Below are positions 47,008 through 58,592 of a stretch of DNA of 64,000 nucleotides, piece after piece (within the stretch, counting starts at the first letter, position 1; every line of letters begins with the position of its first letter). The stretch is from assembly GCF_029051725.1 (NCBI RefSeq), contig NZ_JAACFU010000016.1:62001-126000 (forward strand), written 5' to 3'. The DNA is from Bradyrhizobium sp. CSS354 (lineage in GTDB: Bacteria; Pseudomonadota; Alphaproteobacteria; Rhizobiales; Xanthobacteraceae). The notes under the pieces were generated by a model. It did no database searches, was not told where the DNA came from, and saw only the letters and a program-made list of their open reading frames with translations. The position numbers and the translations under genes were made by a program.

Positions 47008-50000
47008 ATGCCCAAGACATCTCCCAACACATCCCCAAAGACCGCCGCCAAAGCCGAAACCAAGCCCAATGCGGCGACAGCTGCTGCCAAGCCCGTTGCC
47101 GCCAAGGCCGCCGGCAAGGGCGACCATGTCTTCCTAGTCGACGGTTCCGGCTACATCTTCCGCGCCTACCATGCGCTGCCGCCGATGAACCGCAAGTCCG
47201 ACGGCTTGCAGGTCAATGCCGTGCTCGGCTTCTGCAACATGCTGTGGAAGCTTTTGCGCGAGATGCCCGAGGACAACCGGCCGACGCATCTGGCGATCAT
47301 CTTCGACAAGTCGGAAATCACCTTCCGCAACAAGATCTATCCTGAGTACAAGGCGCACCGGGCGCCGGCCCCGGACGATCTGATCCCGCAATTTTCGCTG
47401 ATCCGCGAAGCGGTACGCGCCTTCGACCTGCCTTGCCTGGAGCAGGTCGGCTTCGAGGCCGATGATCTGATTGCGACCTATGTGCGGCAAGCCTGCGAGC
47501 GCGGCGCGAGCGCGACGATTGTGTCCTCCGACAAGGACCTGATGCAGCTCGTCACCGATTGCGTCACTATGTACGACACCATGAAGGACCGCCGCATCGG
47601 CATCCCCGAGGTGATCGAGAAGTTTGGCGTGCCGCCGGAGAAGGTAGTGGAAGTGCAGGCCCTGGCCGGCGATTCCACCGACAACGTGCCTGGCGTGCCC
47701 GGCATCGGCATCAAGACCGCGGCGCAGCTGATCGTCGAGTATGGCGATCTCGAGCAACTGCTGTTCCGCGCCACCGAAATCAAGCAGCCGAAGCGGCGCG
47801 AGGCGCTGATCGAGAACGCCGAGAAGGCGCGCATCTCGCGACAGCTCGTATTGCTCGACGACAAGGTCGACCTCGAAGTCCCGCTGGACGATCTCGCCGT
47901 CCACGAGCCCGATGCACGCAAGCTGATCGCGTTCCTGAAGGCGATGGAATTTTCCACGCTGACGCGCCGCGTCGCCGAGTTCTCGCAGATCGATCCGGCC
48001 AACGTCGATGCCGATCCGGGCTATTCCAGCGGCGCCAGCGTCTTCTCGCCGCTGCCGCCTTCGGACGTCGTGCCCGCCCCGGGAACCGGCGCGCCGGCGC
48101 AAGTTTCGGCGGGCCAGCGCAACGCATCGGCGAGCAAGGAGGATAAGGCCGCGAGTCCGAAGGGCGCGCCGATCTCTCTCGCCGCCGCGCGCGAAGAGGC
48201 TTTGCGCAAGCTTCCGGTCGACCGCAGCAAGTACCAGGCCGTCAAGACGCTCGCGGAATTGAACGCCTTCATCGCGCGCATCCATGATGCCGGCCATGTC
48301 GCGGTCGAGATCCGGGCAAACTCGATCGATCCGATGCAGGCCGATCTCTGCGGCATCGCCCTGGCGCTGGCGCCGAACGAGGCCTGCTACGTGCCGCTGG
48401 CGCACAAGCAGTCCGGCGGCGGCGCCGGCCTGTTCGACGCCGGCCTCGCGCCCGATCAGGTCAAGCACAGTGATGCGATCGAGGTGCTGCGGCCGGTGCT
48501 GGAATCGCCAGGCATTCTCAAGATCGGCTTCGACGTCAAGTTCACCGCGGTGATGCTGGCGCAGCACGGCATCACACTGCGCAACACCGACGATGCGCAG
48601 CTGATCTCCTACGTGCTCGACGCCGGCCGCGGCTCGCATGCGTTGGAGCAGCTATCCGAGCGCTGGTTCGGCCACGCCATGCTCAAGGAGAACGAGCTGC
48701 TCGGCAGCGGCAAGGGCAAGATCACGTTCGACCAGGTGCCGATCGACAAGGCCGCGGCGCTGTCGGCGGAAGGCGCCGACATGACCTTGCGCGTCTGGCG
48801 CGTGCTGAAACCGCGCCTTATCGCCGAGCACATGACCACAGTCTACGAGACGCTGGAACGCCCGCTGGTCGCGGTGCTCGCACGCATGGAGCGGCGCGGC
48901 ATCTCGATCGACCGTCAGGTGCTGTCGCGCCTCTCCGGCGACTTCGCCCAGACCGCGGCCCGTGTCGAAGCCGAGATCCAGCAGATCGCGGGCGAGCCCG
49001 TCAATGTCGGCAGCCCGAAGCAGATCGGCGATATCCTGTTCGGCAAGATGGGGCTGTCCGGCGGCACCAAGACCAAGACCGGCGCGTGGTCCACCACCGC
49101 TCAGGTGCTCGACGAACTCGCCGAGCAGGGCCACGACCTCCCGAAGAAGATTCTGGAGTGGCGCCAGGTCTCGAAGCTGAAATCGACCTACACCGACGCG
49201 CTGCCGACCTACGTCAATCCGCAGACCCACCGCGTCCACACGACCTACGCGCTGGCCGCGACCACGACGGGCCGGCTGTCGTCGAACGAGCCGAATCTGC
49301 AGAACATTCCGGTGCGCACCGAGGACGGTAGAAAAATCCGCCGTGCCTTCATCGCAACGCCGGGGCACAAGCTCGTCTCCGCCGACTATTCGCAGATCGA
49401 GCTGCGGCTGCTCGCCGAGATCGCGGACATTCCCGTGCTGCAGCAGGCGTTCCGCGACGGTCTCGACATTCACGCCATGACGGCATCGGAAATGTTCGGC
49501 GTGCCGATCAAGGGCATGCCGAGCGAAATCCGGCGCCGCGCCAAGGCGATCAATTTCGGCATCATCTACGGCATTTCGGCGTTCGGTCTCGCCAACCAGC
49601 TCGGCATCGCGCGCGAAGAAGCCTCCGCCTACATCAAGAAGTACTTCGAGCGCTTCCCCGGCATCCGTGCCTACATGGACGAGACGCGCGATTTCTGCCG
49701 GAGCCACGGCTACGTCACGACGCTGTTCGGACGGAAGATGTACTATCCCGACATCAAGGCTTCGAACGCCTCGGTGCGCGCCTTCAACGAGCGCGCCGCG
49801 ATCAACGCCCGGCTCCAGGGCACCGCCGCCGACATCATCCGCCGCGCCATGACGCGGATGGAGGATGCCCTGGTCCAGAAGAAGCTGTCTGCGCAGATGC
49901 TGCTGCAGGTGCATGACGAACTGATCTTCGAGGTGCCGGACGCGGAGGTCGAGGCCACGCTCCCTGTCGTGCAGCACGTGATGCAGGACGCACCGTTCCC

Positions 50001-50070
50001 GGCCGTGCTGCTCTCGGTGCCGCTGCATGTCGATGCACGCGCGGCGAACAATTGGGACGAGGCGCACTGA
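47008..50070 (+). CDS. polA: DNA polymerase I with inactive-looking proofreading domain
   Basis: The 1020-residue enzyme has a low-complexity Lys/Ala/Thr N-terminal tail (about 1-34), a 5'-nuclease domain (GDSTDNVPGVPGIGIKTAAQ, about 220-240), a 3'-5' exonuclease-type fold (about 425-610) and a polymerase domain. The polymerase part has motif A DYSQIELRLLAEI, motif B RRRAKAINFGIIYG and motif C QVHDELIFEVP. In the exonuclease fold every catalytic position is altered: E. coli DTE is EIR (434-436), the Asp of KYD is Thr (near 513), and Tyr/Asp of YAAED are Leu/Gly (LSAEG, near 585-589). It should polymerise and remove primers but not proofread. Confidence 0.97.
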   Translation: MPKTSPNTSPKTAAKAETKPNAATAAAKPVAAKAAGKGDHVFLVDGSGYIFRAYHALPPMNRKSDGLQVNAVLGFCNMLWKLLREMPEDNRPTHLAIIFDKSEITFRNKIYPEYKAHRAPAPDDLIPQFSLIREAVRAFDLPCLEQVGFEADDLIATYVRQACERGASATIVSSDKDLMQLVTDCVTMYDTMKDRRIGIPEVIEKFGVPPEKVVEVQALAGDSTDNVPGVPGIGIKTAAQLIVEYGDLEQLLFRATEIKQPKRREALIENAEKARISRQLVLLDDKVDLEVPLDDLAVHEPDARKLIAFLKAMEFSTLTRRVAEFSQIDPANVDADPGYSSGASVFSPLPPSDVVPAPGTGAPAQVSAGQRNASASKEDKAASPKGAPISLAAAREEALRKLPVDRSKYQAVKTLAELNAFIARIHDAGHVAVEIRANSIDPMQADLCGIALALAPNEACYVPLAHKQSGGGAGLFDAGLAPDQVKHSDAIEVLRPVLESPGILKIGFDVKFTAVMLAQHGITLRNTDDAQLISYVLDAGRGSHALEQLSERWFGHAMLKENELLGSGKGKITFDQVPIDKAAALSAEGADMTLRVWRVLKPRLIAEHMTTVYETLERPLVAVLARMERRGISIDRQVLSRLSGDFAQTAARVEAEIQQIAGEPVNVGSPKQIGDILFGKMGLSGGTKTKTGAWSTTAQVLDELAEQGHDLPKKILEWRQVSKLKSTYTDALPTYVNPQTHRVHTTYALAATTTGRLSSNEPNLQNIPVRTEDGRKIRRAFIATPGHKLVSADYSQIELRLLAEIADIPVLQQAFRDGLDIHAMTASEMFGVPIKGMPSEIRRRAKAINFGIIYGISAFGLANQLGIAREEASAYIKKYFERFPGIRAYMDETRDFCRSHGYVTTLFGRKMYYPDIKASNASVRAFNERAAINARLQGTAADIIRRAMTRMEDALVQKKLSAQMLLQVHDELIFEVPDAEVEATLPVVQHVMQDAPFPAVLLSVPLHVDARAANNWDEAH

Positions 50071-50102
50071 TCGGACGGCGTCGTCCCTTCCAAACTTACG
50101 GT

Positions 50103-50222
50103 GTCGTCCCGGCGCAGGCCGGGACCCATACGCCGAGGATCGAGTTGGGCGAAGATTGCCAACTACAATCTCACGTCAAACTTCTTCTTGGGGGTATGGG
50201 TCCCGGCCTTCGCCGGGACGAC
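50103..50222. repeat. Palindromic intergenic repeat, family A (copy 4)
   Basis: GTCGTCCCGGCGCAGGCCGG plus GACCCATA is mirrored by TATGGGTCCCGGCCTTCGCC plus GGGACGAC (one mismatch). It contains the GGGCGAAGATT interior of family A and lies between polA and the LysE gene. Confidence 0.92.
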
Positions 50223-50325
50223 CTATAGAGAGAGACACGGGTCGAATTGTCCTCAGTGCAATTGCGCGATGGCCCCACTGGGCCACGCATATTAGAACCA
50301 TGCTGTCTCGCGCACCGGTTCAGCC

Positions 50326-50961
50326 ATGCCCCACACGTCCGCCCTGCTCGGCTTCGCCCTCGTCTGCCTCGGCCTTGTGCTCACGCCCGGGCCGAACATG
50401 ATCTACCTGATCTCGCGTTCGATCACGCAAGGGCCGGCCGCGGGCATCGTCTCGCTCGGCGGCGTGGCGCTCGGCTTCGTGTTCTACATGCTGTGCGCGG
50501 CGTTCGGCATTACGGCGCTGCTGCTCGCCGTTCCCTTCGCCTATGACGCGCTGCGCTTTGCCGGCGCGGGGTATCTGCTGTGGCTGGCTTGGCAGGCGGT
50601 GAAGCCGGGCGGGCGCTCGCCGTTCCAGGTGAAGCAGCTTGCGATCGATAGCCCCCGCAAATTGTTTGCGATGGGCTTCGTCACCAACCTGCTCAACCCG
50701 AAGATCGCGATGCTTTATCTCGCGCTGCTGCCGCAGTTCATCGATCCCACCGCCGGCAGCGTGCTAACTCAGTCAGTCGTGCTGGGCGCGATCCAGATCG
50801 CGATCAGTGTCAGCGTGAATGCCATGATCGCGCTCGCGGCAGGATCGATCGCGCTGTTTCTCGCAAGCCGGCCAAGCTGGATGTTGGTCCAGCGCTGGCT
50901 GATGGGCACGGTGCTGGCCGGGCTTGCAGTGCGAATGGCGGTCGAGGCGCGGAAGGTGTGA
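50326..50961 (+). CDS. LysE/RhtB family amino-acid exporter
   Basis: The 211-residue membrane protein has about six hydrophobic segments, LVLTPGPNMIYLISRSITQG after the first, AAFGITALLLAVPFAYDALRFAG, and GFVTNLLNPKIAMLYLALLPQF. These are the LysE/RhtB signatures. Members export amino acids such as threonine, homoserine or lysine; the substrate here is unknown. It is a single gene between repeats of families A and C. Confidence 0.92.
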   Translation: MPHTSALLGFALVCLGLVLTPGPNMIYLISRSITQGPAAGIVSLGGVALGFVFYMLCAAFGITALLLAVPFAYDALRFAGAGYLLWLAWQAVKPGGRSPFQVKQLAIDSPRKLFAMGFVTNLLNPKIAMLYLALLPQFIDPTAGSVLTQSVVLGAIQIAISVSVNAMIALAAGSIALFLASRPSWMLVQRWLMGTVLAGLAVRMAVEARKV

Positions 50962-50967
50962 GGCACA

Positions 50968-51070
50968 CTGTCATGCCCCGCGCAGGCGCGGTATCCAGTA
51001 CGCCGCGGCCTCTCGGTTAATCACCACCGCCTCTGGAATACTGGATCGCCCGCCTTCGCGGGCGATGACA
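50968..51070. repeat. Palindromic intergenic repeat, family C (copy 3)
   Basis: TGTCATGCCCCGCGCAGGCG...TATCCAGTACGCC is mirrored by AATACTGGATCGCCCGCC...CGGGCGATGACA. It lies in the convergent gap between the LysE and GST genes. Confidence 0.88.
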
Positions 51071-51076
51071 CCACCC

Positions 51077-51703
51077 TCAATCCAGCTTCGCCTCCATGCC
51101 CCGCTTCACCGCCGGACGTGCCATCAGGGCCTCGTACCAGCGCTGCACGTGGGGGAAGTCGGCCAGGTCAACCTTGTGGCGAGGGTGACGCCAGGCCCAG
51201 CCCAGGATGGCAAAATCGGCAACCGAGAGCTCGCCGGCGACGAAGTCGCGGGCCTCTAGCCGGCGGTCGAGGACGCCGTAGAGCCGTCGCGTCTCCGCCA
51301 TGTAGCGCTTGAGGCCGTAGGCGCGGTCCTGCTCGTTCTCGAGCGCGATGAAATGGTGCACCTGGCCCGGCATCGGCCCGAATCCGCCCATCTGCCACAT
51401 CAGCCATTCATAGACCGGGATGCGGCCCGAAAGCGATTTCGGCAGGAATTTGCCGGTCTTTTCACCGAGATAAAGCAGGATCGCGCCCGACTCGAAGATG
51501 CTGACGGGCTTGCCGTCCGGGCCATCGGGATCGAGGATCGCGGGAATCTTGTTGTTGGGTGAGAGCTTCAGGAACTCCGGCGCCATCTGTTCGCCCTTGC
51601 TGATATTTACCGGGATCACCTTGTAGGGCAGCCCCATTTCCTCCAGCGCGACCGAGATCTTGCGGCCGTTCGGCGTGTTCCAGGTGTGCAGCTCAATGGT
51701 CAT
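51077..51703 (-). CDS. Glutathione S-transferase family protein (YfcG/Nu-class like)
   Basis: The 208-residue protein has an N-terminal thioredoxin fold with [19 protein letters not shown], the TPNG motif used by YfcG-type disulfide-bond oxidoreductases in place of a catalytic Tyr/Ser/Cys. It also has [14 protein letters not shown] and ESGAILLYL (glutathione-binding). The C-terminal helical domain contains [11 protein letters not shown]. Likely glutathione-dependent disulfide reduction or conjugation in the cytosol. ATG 51703 is the family start; a longer frame to 51982 overlaps the pyrE leader. Confidence 0.92.
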   Translation of the reverse strand: MTIELHTWNTPNGRKISVALEEMGLPYKVIPVNISKGEQMAPEFLKLSPNNKIPAILDPDGPDGKPVSIFESGAILLYLGEKTGKFLPKSLSGRIPVYEWLMWQMGGFGPMPGQVHHFIALENEQDRAYGLKRYMAETRRLYGVLDRRLEARDFVAGELSVADFAILGWAWRHPRHKVDLADFPHVQRWYEALMARPAVKRGMEAKLD

Positions 51704-51890
51704 TTGTCGCGCTTCCTTGCCCAGTCTTCTTGGCCCAGATATCCGGCATCCACCTACTCCAGAACGTTGCACCCCCACAACCGGCGGGCCGGGATGGCCG
51801 ATCCCTGTTGACGGGGGAAGCCCCCTCTGGAATGTCGGGGCCGTCGCGGATAAATTCCGCCACCTCCAAAAACGCTCCCGAGGGCCCGCC

Positions 51891-52454
51891 GTGTCTAAAT
51901 CAGCCTCCCGCGCCCGCCTGTTCGAGATCATCCGCCGGCGCTCCTTCGGCCGCGGCGAGGTGACGCTCGCGTCTGGCCGCAAGAGCGACTTCTACTTCAA
52001 CCTCAAGCCGACCATGCTCGACCCGGAGGGCGCGACCCTGCTCGCCGAGCTGACCTATGAAGCGCTGAAGGACGACCAGCTCGATTTCATCGGCGGGCTC
52101 GAGATGGGCGCGGTGCCGCTGGCCGGCGCGCTGGCGCAGATCTCCTGGATCAAGGGCCATCCCATCGCGGCCTTCTTCGTGCGCAAGAAGCCGAAGGAGC
52201 ATGGCGCCAAGCTCGCGATCGAGGGGTTGCCCAGGGGCGAGACGCTGGAGGGCAAGCGCGTCGTGATCGTCGAGGATGTCACCACCACCGGCGGCTCGGC
52301 GATGAAGGCGGTGGAAGCGGTGCGCGAGACCGGCGCGGAAGTGGTGCTGGTGCTGACCATGGTCGACCGCGAGGAAGGCGCCGACGACACCTTTGGCGCA
52401 GCCGGGCTGCCATTCCGCTCGCTGTACAAGGCCTCGGAGTTCTTGAAGGCTTGA
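51891..52454 (+). CDS. pyrE: Orotate phosphoribosyltransferase
   Basis: PyrE converts orotate and PRPP to OMP in pyrimidine synthesis. The 187-residue sequence shows [42 protein letters not shown] and the PRPP-binding loop [23 protein letters not shown] 51891 ([14 protein letters not shown]) follows a GAGG and gives the normal length. A long upstream open frame in the same register is not conserved-looking. Confidence 0.95.
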   Translation: MSKSASRARLFEIIRRRSFGRGEVTLASGRKSDFYFNLKPTMLDPEGATLLAELTYEALKDDQLDFIGGLEMGAVPLAGALAQISWIKGHPIAAFFVRKKPKEHGAKLAIEGLPRGETLEGKRVVIVEDVTTTGGSAMKAVEAVRETGAEVVLVLTMVDREEGADDTFGAAGLPFRSLYKASEFLKA

Positions 52455-52473
52455 GCGGCTAGACTTTCTCTGC

Positions 52474-52557
52474 CGTCGTGCCCGGGCTTGACCCGGGCAT
52501 CCACGTCTTCGCCGCACCAGAGATCGTGGATGGCCGGGACAAGCCCGGCCATGACGA
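52474..52557. repeat. Palindromic intergenic repeat, family B (copy 6)
   Basis: CCGTCGTGCCCGGGCTTGAC and GGGACAAGCCCGGCCATGACG outer arms, with GGGCATCCACG/CGTGGATGGCC inner arms, lie between pyrE and the DUF2865 gene. Confidence 0.9.
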
Positions 52558-52693
52558 GGTCTACCCGTCCGGCGACACCGCTTCCCCCTCAACCGCTCAT
52601 TTACCATCCCGCCTTATGGTGAATCATGTGCTGAGACCTGATGGTCCCGGCCGGTTGGGTAGCGTCGGGTGGAGTAAGCGTTTGCGTACAATC

Positions 52694-53497
52694 ATGTCCC
52701 ATGCGCGCCGGCGGCGTCGCGCGATGCTCGTAGCCGCCACATTGGCAGCACCGCTGCTTGCGGCTCCGGCCCCGGTTTCAGCCGAAGGCCTGTTCGACTT
52801 CTTCTTCGGCGGAATGCAGCAGCAGCGGCCACAGCGTGAGGTACCGCAGCAGGCGAGCTCCTACGCCGATCCCTTCACCGGCCAGCAGAACGCCGCATCC
52901 CCGCAATACGTGCCGCCGACACGTTCGGCCGCGGCCGGCGGCTCGGGACCGGCGTTCTGCGTGCGCAGCTGCGACGGCAAATATTTTCCGCTGATGCGCG
53001 GCCTCGTCTCGCCCGCGCAGATGTGTCAGGCCTTCTGTCCTGCGAGCGCGACAAAAATCTATTTCGGCTCCTCGATCGACGGCGCCGCGTCGCAGACCGG
53101 CGAGCGCTACGCCGACAGCGAGAACGCGTTCGCCTATCGCAAGGCGCTGCGCGCCGACTGCACCTGCAACGGCCGCGAGCCGGTCGGACTTGCTCCGGTC
53201 GATCTGGCGCTGGACTCGTCGCTGAAACCCGGCGACGTGATCGCCACCAGCGACGGCCTCGTCGCCTATACCGGCATCCGCGTCGGCAACGACCAGGCCG
53301 CGGACTTCACGCCGGTCGCCTCCTATCCCGGTCTCACCACGCAGGTCCGCGCGCGGCTCGGCGAGATGAAGGTGGCGCCGGTGCGCGCCGACACGGTGGC
53401 GGCGGATGGCCCCGCCGCGGAGATCGTGCGCGAGACGCTGCCCGACGTGACGGTGCCGAAGACGCAGAAGCCGGCGAAGCGGGCGGGGCTGGAGTAA
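52694..53497 (+). CDS. DUF2865 domain secreted protein
   Basis: From ATG 52694 the 267-residue protein has a basic n-region (MSHARRRRRAM) and a hydrophobic core with AAPAPVSA as the cleavage region. A Gln-rich linker (GMQQQRPQREVPQQ) follows, then a Cys-rich domain: FCVRSCDGKYFPLMRG, AQMCQAFCPASATKIYFG and CTCNGREPVGLA. That domain is the DUF2865 pattern of alphaproteobacteria. Function is unknown; the protein is probably periplasmic with several disulfides. An in-frame GTG/ATG at 52616 would add 26 residues. Confidence 0.85.
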   Translation: MSHARRRRRAMLVAATLAAPLLAAPAPVSAEGLFDFFFGGMQQQRPQREVPQQASSYADPFTGQQNAASPQYVPPTRSAAAGGSGPAFCVRSCDGKYFPLMRGLVSPAQMCQAFCPASATKIYFGSSIDGAASQTGERYADSENAFAYRKALRADCTCNGREPVGLAPVDLALDSSLKPGDVIATSDGLVAYTGIRVGNDQAADFTPVASYPGLTTQVRARLGEMKVAPVRADTVAADGPAAEIVRETLPDVTVPKTQKPAKRAGLE

Positions 53498-53517
53498 AGC
53501 CACAACTCTCACCAAGT

Positions 53518-53604
53518 CGTCATTGCGAGCGAAGCGAAGCAATCCAGAATCTTTCCGGAGAGAGGCTCTGGATTGCTTCGTCGCTACGCTCCTCGCAATG
53601 ACGA
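53518..53604. repeat. Palindromic intergenic repeat, family D (copy 2)
   Basis: GTCATTGCGAGCGAAGCGAA...GCAATCCAGAATC is mirrored by CTCTGGATTGCTTCG...CGCTCCTCGCAATGAC. It sits in the convergent gap after the DUF2865 gene. Confidence 0.9.
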
Positions 53605-53614
53605 GATTGCTGCA

Positions 53615-54046
53615 CTACCTCCCGATGATCACGCCGATCACATTCGGCGCCGCCAGATATTTCTCCTCGATCGCCGCGCGCGCGGCGGCGCGGTTGTCTG
53701 CCGTGAGCAGGCCGCGCTTCTCGGCCAGGATCATCCAGCAAAAACCCCACCAGTCGGTGAGCATGCCCTCATCGTCGACGAGGTCATAACCCTGCTCGGC
53801 TGCGAAGATGCGCGCATGCGCTTCGTCCAGCGTGTCGAGAAACAAATGGTCCTCGGCCGAAAACAGATCGTCGCTGACGTCGTCGATGGTGTAGCCCCAG
53901 ATCGACTGGCACACCGCGTTGAACTCGCGGTCGAACTGGTCGTCGTCGACCGCGTAGCGCCGCGCCGTCTGATGCAGCCGCGACAGCGAGCGCGCGAAAT
54001 CTGCGATCCTGGTGAGGGCAAATTGATCGACGGCAATGGTGGACAT
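53615..54046 (-). CDS. Hypothetical acidic cytosolic protein
   Basis: The 143-residue protein has no signal or membrane segment. It is acidic in the middle (DDDQFDREFNAVC, TIDDVSDDLFSAEDH) and aromatic toward the end (TDWWGFCWMILAEKRGLL). I do not recognise the family. Codon use is like that of the neighbours, which supports a real gene. Upstream, 54047-54150 is distinctly A/T-rich (ATATCAAAGACTTGC and TTCTTAATTTGTTC), a likely promoter region. Confidence 0.7.
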   Translation of the reverse strand: MSTIAVDQFALTRIADFARSLSRLHQTARRYAVDDDQFDREFNAVCQSIWGYTIDDVSDDLFSAEDHLFLDTLDEAHARIFAAEQGYDLVDDEGMLTDWWGFCWMILAEKRGLLTADNRAAARAAIEEKYLAAPNVIGVIIGR

Positions 54047-54159
54047 GTAGTCCTCGCGAAGTCTGGCGGACGCTAGATATTGTGTCGGCAGCGCGCCGAA
54101 TCACAATGATATATCAAAGACTTGCTAAAGTGTTCTTAATTTGTTCTGATCTCCACATC

Positions 54160-54558
54160 GTCGTCCCGGCGAAGGCCGGGACCCATAGCCACCGCTATGA
54201 GACATGTCGGAAACGGGTGCCGCACAATGAATGCACCGGCCGCGTACTACGTCTACATTCTGGCCAGTCGACGATATGGCACGCTTTACATTGGCGTCTG
54301 CCGTGACCTCGTGAATCGACTTACATTGCATCGCTCCGGACGCGGTTCGAAGTTCGTCGCGAAGTACGGTGTAACGCGACTTGTCTACGTTGAGACGTAC
54401 GCGACACCATCCGAAGCGATCGCACGTGAGAAAGCGCTGAAAGAATGGCAACGTGACTGGAAGATACGCCTGATCGAAAAGGAAAATCCGGATTGGCGCG
54501 ATCTATCGCAACTTCTCTGACATCAGTGGTTATGGGTCCCGGCCTTCGCCGGGACGAC
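54160..54558. mobile_element. GIY-YIG gene bounded by intact family A inverted arms
   Basis: The left arm 54160-54187 (GTCGTCCCGGCG...GACCCATA) and right arm 54531-54558 (TATGGGTC...GGGACGAC) are exact 28-base inverses, identical to those of the short family A copies. Here, instead of about 65 bases, they enclose 343 bases holding a complete GIY-YIG gene. The unit looks like a full-length element whose short copies are deletion forms. Mobility itself is inference. Confidence 0.6.
54227..54520 (+). CDS. GIY-YIG nuclease-like small protein (2), between family A arms
   Basis: The 97-residue protein from ATG 54227 (MNAPAAYYVYILASRRYG) is a single GIY-YIG domain: YYVYILAS...TLYIGVCRD, R in LVNRLTLH, then KYGVTRLVYVE, REKALKEWQRDWK and ENPDWRDL. 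It is clearly homologous to the product of 22229-22519. It ends 10 bases before the right repeat arm. In-frame sequence extends to 54197 upstream. The domain is a known metal-dependent DNA nuclease fold, but activity and target here are unknown. Confidence 0.85.
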   Translation: MNAPAAYYVYILASRRYGTLYIGVCRDLVNRLTLHRSGRGSKFVAKYGVTRLVYVETYATPSEAIAREKALKEWQRDWKIRLIEKENPDWRDLSQLL

Positions 54559-54584
54559 ACCAACTTTTTAGCGAGCCACTCTCC

Positions 54585-54842
54585 TCAATTTGCCGCCGAC
54601 ATCAACTTATCCCCACACGCGCTCGCATAAAACTTGCCGCCGCATTGGCGCTTGATGGCGGCGCAGCGGGCGGCGGGGGATGCGTTTTGCGGCAGCGTGA
54701 CGGCGCAGCTCAGGCCATCGGCGCTGCGGCCCATCTTGCCGGCGGCGAAGGCGGCGCTGGAGGCGGTGATGCAGACGACGAGGAACGTGGCCGCTGCGAT
54801 TTCGATCAGTCGTCGCATCACGGGTCTCATCAGAGGGTTCAT
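54585..54842 (-). CDS. Small secreted cysteine-containing protein
   Basis: ATG 54842 is preceded by a strong GGAGGAGA binding site 5 bases away and gives 85 residues. It has a basic start (MNPLMRPVMRRL), a hydrophobic signal segment ending ASSAAFA, and a short mature part with four cysteines (LSCAVTL, ARCAAIKRQCGGKFYASACG). It is probably periplasmic. I do not recognise a family. A longer frame to 54968 lacks a binding site. Confidence 0.75.
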   Translation of the reverse strand: MNPLMRPVMRRLIEIAAATFLVVCITASSAAFAAGKMGRSADGLSCAVTLPQNASPAARCAAIKRQCGGKFYASACGDKLMSAAN

Positions 54843-55038
54843 GCACGTCTCCTCCACACTGATGGCTGAATTGGCCGCCATTCTACCACCAAATCCACGT
54901 TTCCCCGTATGCGTCCGGGTTCCCAAATCGGCCCGTTCCTTGCATAATTTTACGCCAGCGCAGTGCACGGTCGCACCAGCGACGGTTCCGGTGCACAGGC
55001 AAGATGCGTAGGGTCAGTAGTGTTCTCGCGACCAGGAA

Positions 55039-57564
<2,526 letters not shown>

Positions 57565-57658
57565 ATTTCCGCGGCGTGAAATCGGGTACCCACGAGGTAA
57601 TTGCACAAGCCGGCGGCGGACGTGATATGACGTCCGTCATTGAACGCCGGATCAAACA

Positions 57659-58474
57659 ATGCACGCCAAGCTCCCGCACCCTTTCGACGACGCCACCCGC
57701 GTCACCGCCGGCGACTCAAGCTGGCAGGGGCACACCAGCGACGACTATTGGGCCTTTGTCGGCCCGTTCGGCGGCGTCACGGCTGCGACTGTCCTGCGTG
57801 CGCTGATCGAGCATCCGCAGCGCGCCGGCGATCCGCTGGCGCTCACAGTGAATTACTGCGCACCGATCGCGAAGGGGCCGTTCGATCTGGACGTGCGGCT
57901 GGTGAAGGCCAACCGCTCCAGCCAGCACTGGAGCGTCGAACTGTCGCAAGGCGGCGGCGAGGTCGCAACGCTCGCCACCGCCGTGTTCGCCGAACGCCGG
58001 CCGTCCTGGGAGCACAGGGTGGCGCAATATCCTGATGCAAAGCCGTTCGAACAGACGATGCCGTTCCCGAAGATCGCGGCGTCCTGGGCCAACCAATATG
58101 AATTCCGCTTCGTCGAGGGCGAGATGCGGATCGGCCCGCCCAAGTCCGAGCTCGCCAGCACTTACTCAAAGCTTTGGATCAGTGATCGCGAGCCGCGCAA
58201 GCTCGACATGCCGGCGCTGATATCGATGTCGGACGCCTTCTTCGGCCGCATCTTCCACGCACGACGCGAGTTGGTGCCGTTCGGAACGGTGTCGCTGACG
58301 ACATATTTCCACACGGACAGCGAAGAGCTCGCCGCCGAGGACATCACCCGCGTGCTGGCGACCGCAGATTCGAAGATCATGCATAAGAGCTACGCCGACC
58401 AGAACGCCGAGCTATGGTCGCCGAACGGAAGACTGCTCGCGACGACGACGCAGATCGCCTATTTCAAGGCGTAG
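57659..58474 (+). CDS. Acyl-CoA thioesterase-like protein (TesB-type double hotdog)
   Basis: The 271-residue protein has a first hotdog unit with WAFVGPFGGVTAATVLRALIEH (quoted in part: FVGPFGGVTAATVLRAL) and TVNYCAPIAKGPFDLDVRLV, and a second with FGRIFHARRELVPFGTVSLT and NAELWSPNGRLLATTTQ. This resembles the TesB-like thioesterase families that hydrolyse acyl-CoAs. The catalytic Asp/Gln/Thr set is only partly recognisable, so the substrate is unknown. Single gene with a family D repeat after it. Confidence 0.82.
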   Translation: MHAKLPHPFDDATRVTAGDSSWQGHTSDDYWAFVGPFGGVTAATVLRALIEHPQRAGDPLALTVNYCAPIAKGPFDLDVRLVKANRSSQHWSVELSQGGGEVATLATAVFAERRPSWEHRVAQYPDAKPFEQTMPFPKIAASWANQYEFRFVEGEMRIGPPKSELASTYSKLWISDREPRKLDMPALISMSDAFFGRIFHARRELVPFGTVSLTTYFHTDSEELAAEDITRVLATADSKIMHKSYADQNAELWSPNGRLLATTTQIAYFKA

Positions 58475-58490
58475 CTGCTTCCGCAAGTTC

Positions 58491-58570
58491 GTCATTGCGA
58501 GCGCAGCGAAGCAATCCAGACTGTTTCCGCGGAGGGATTCTGGATTGCTTCGCTACGCTCGCAATGACGA
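58491..58570. repeat. Palindromic intergenic repeat, family D (copy 3)
   Basis: GTCATTGCGAGCGCAGCGAA...GCAATCCAGA is mirrored by TCTGGATTGCTTCG...CGCTCGCAATGAC. It lies between the thioesterase gene and the pckA terminator. Confidence 0.92.
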
Positions 58571-58592
58571 GTGGAGAGATATCGCACAAACA

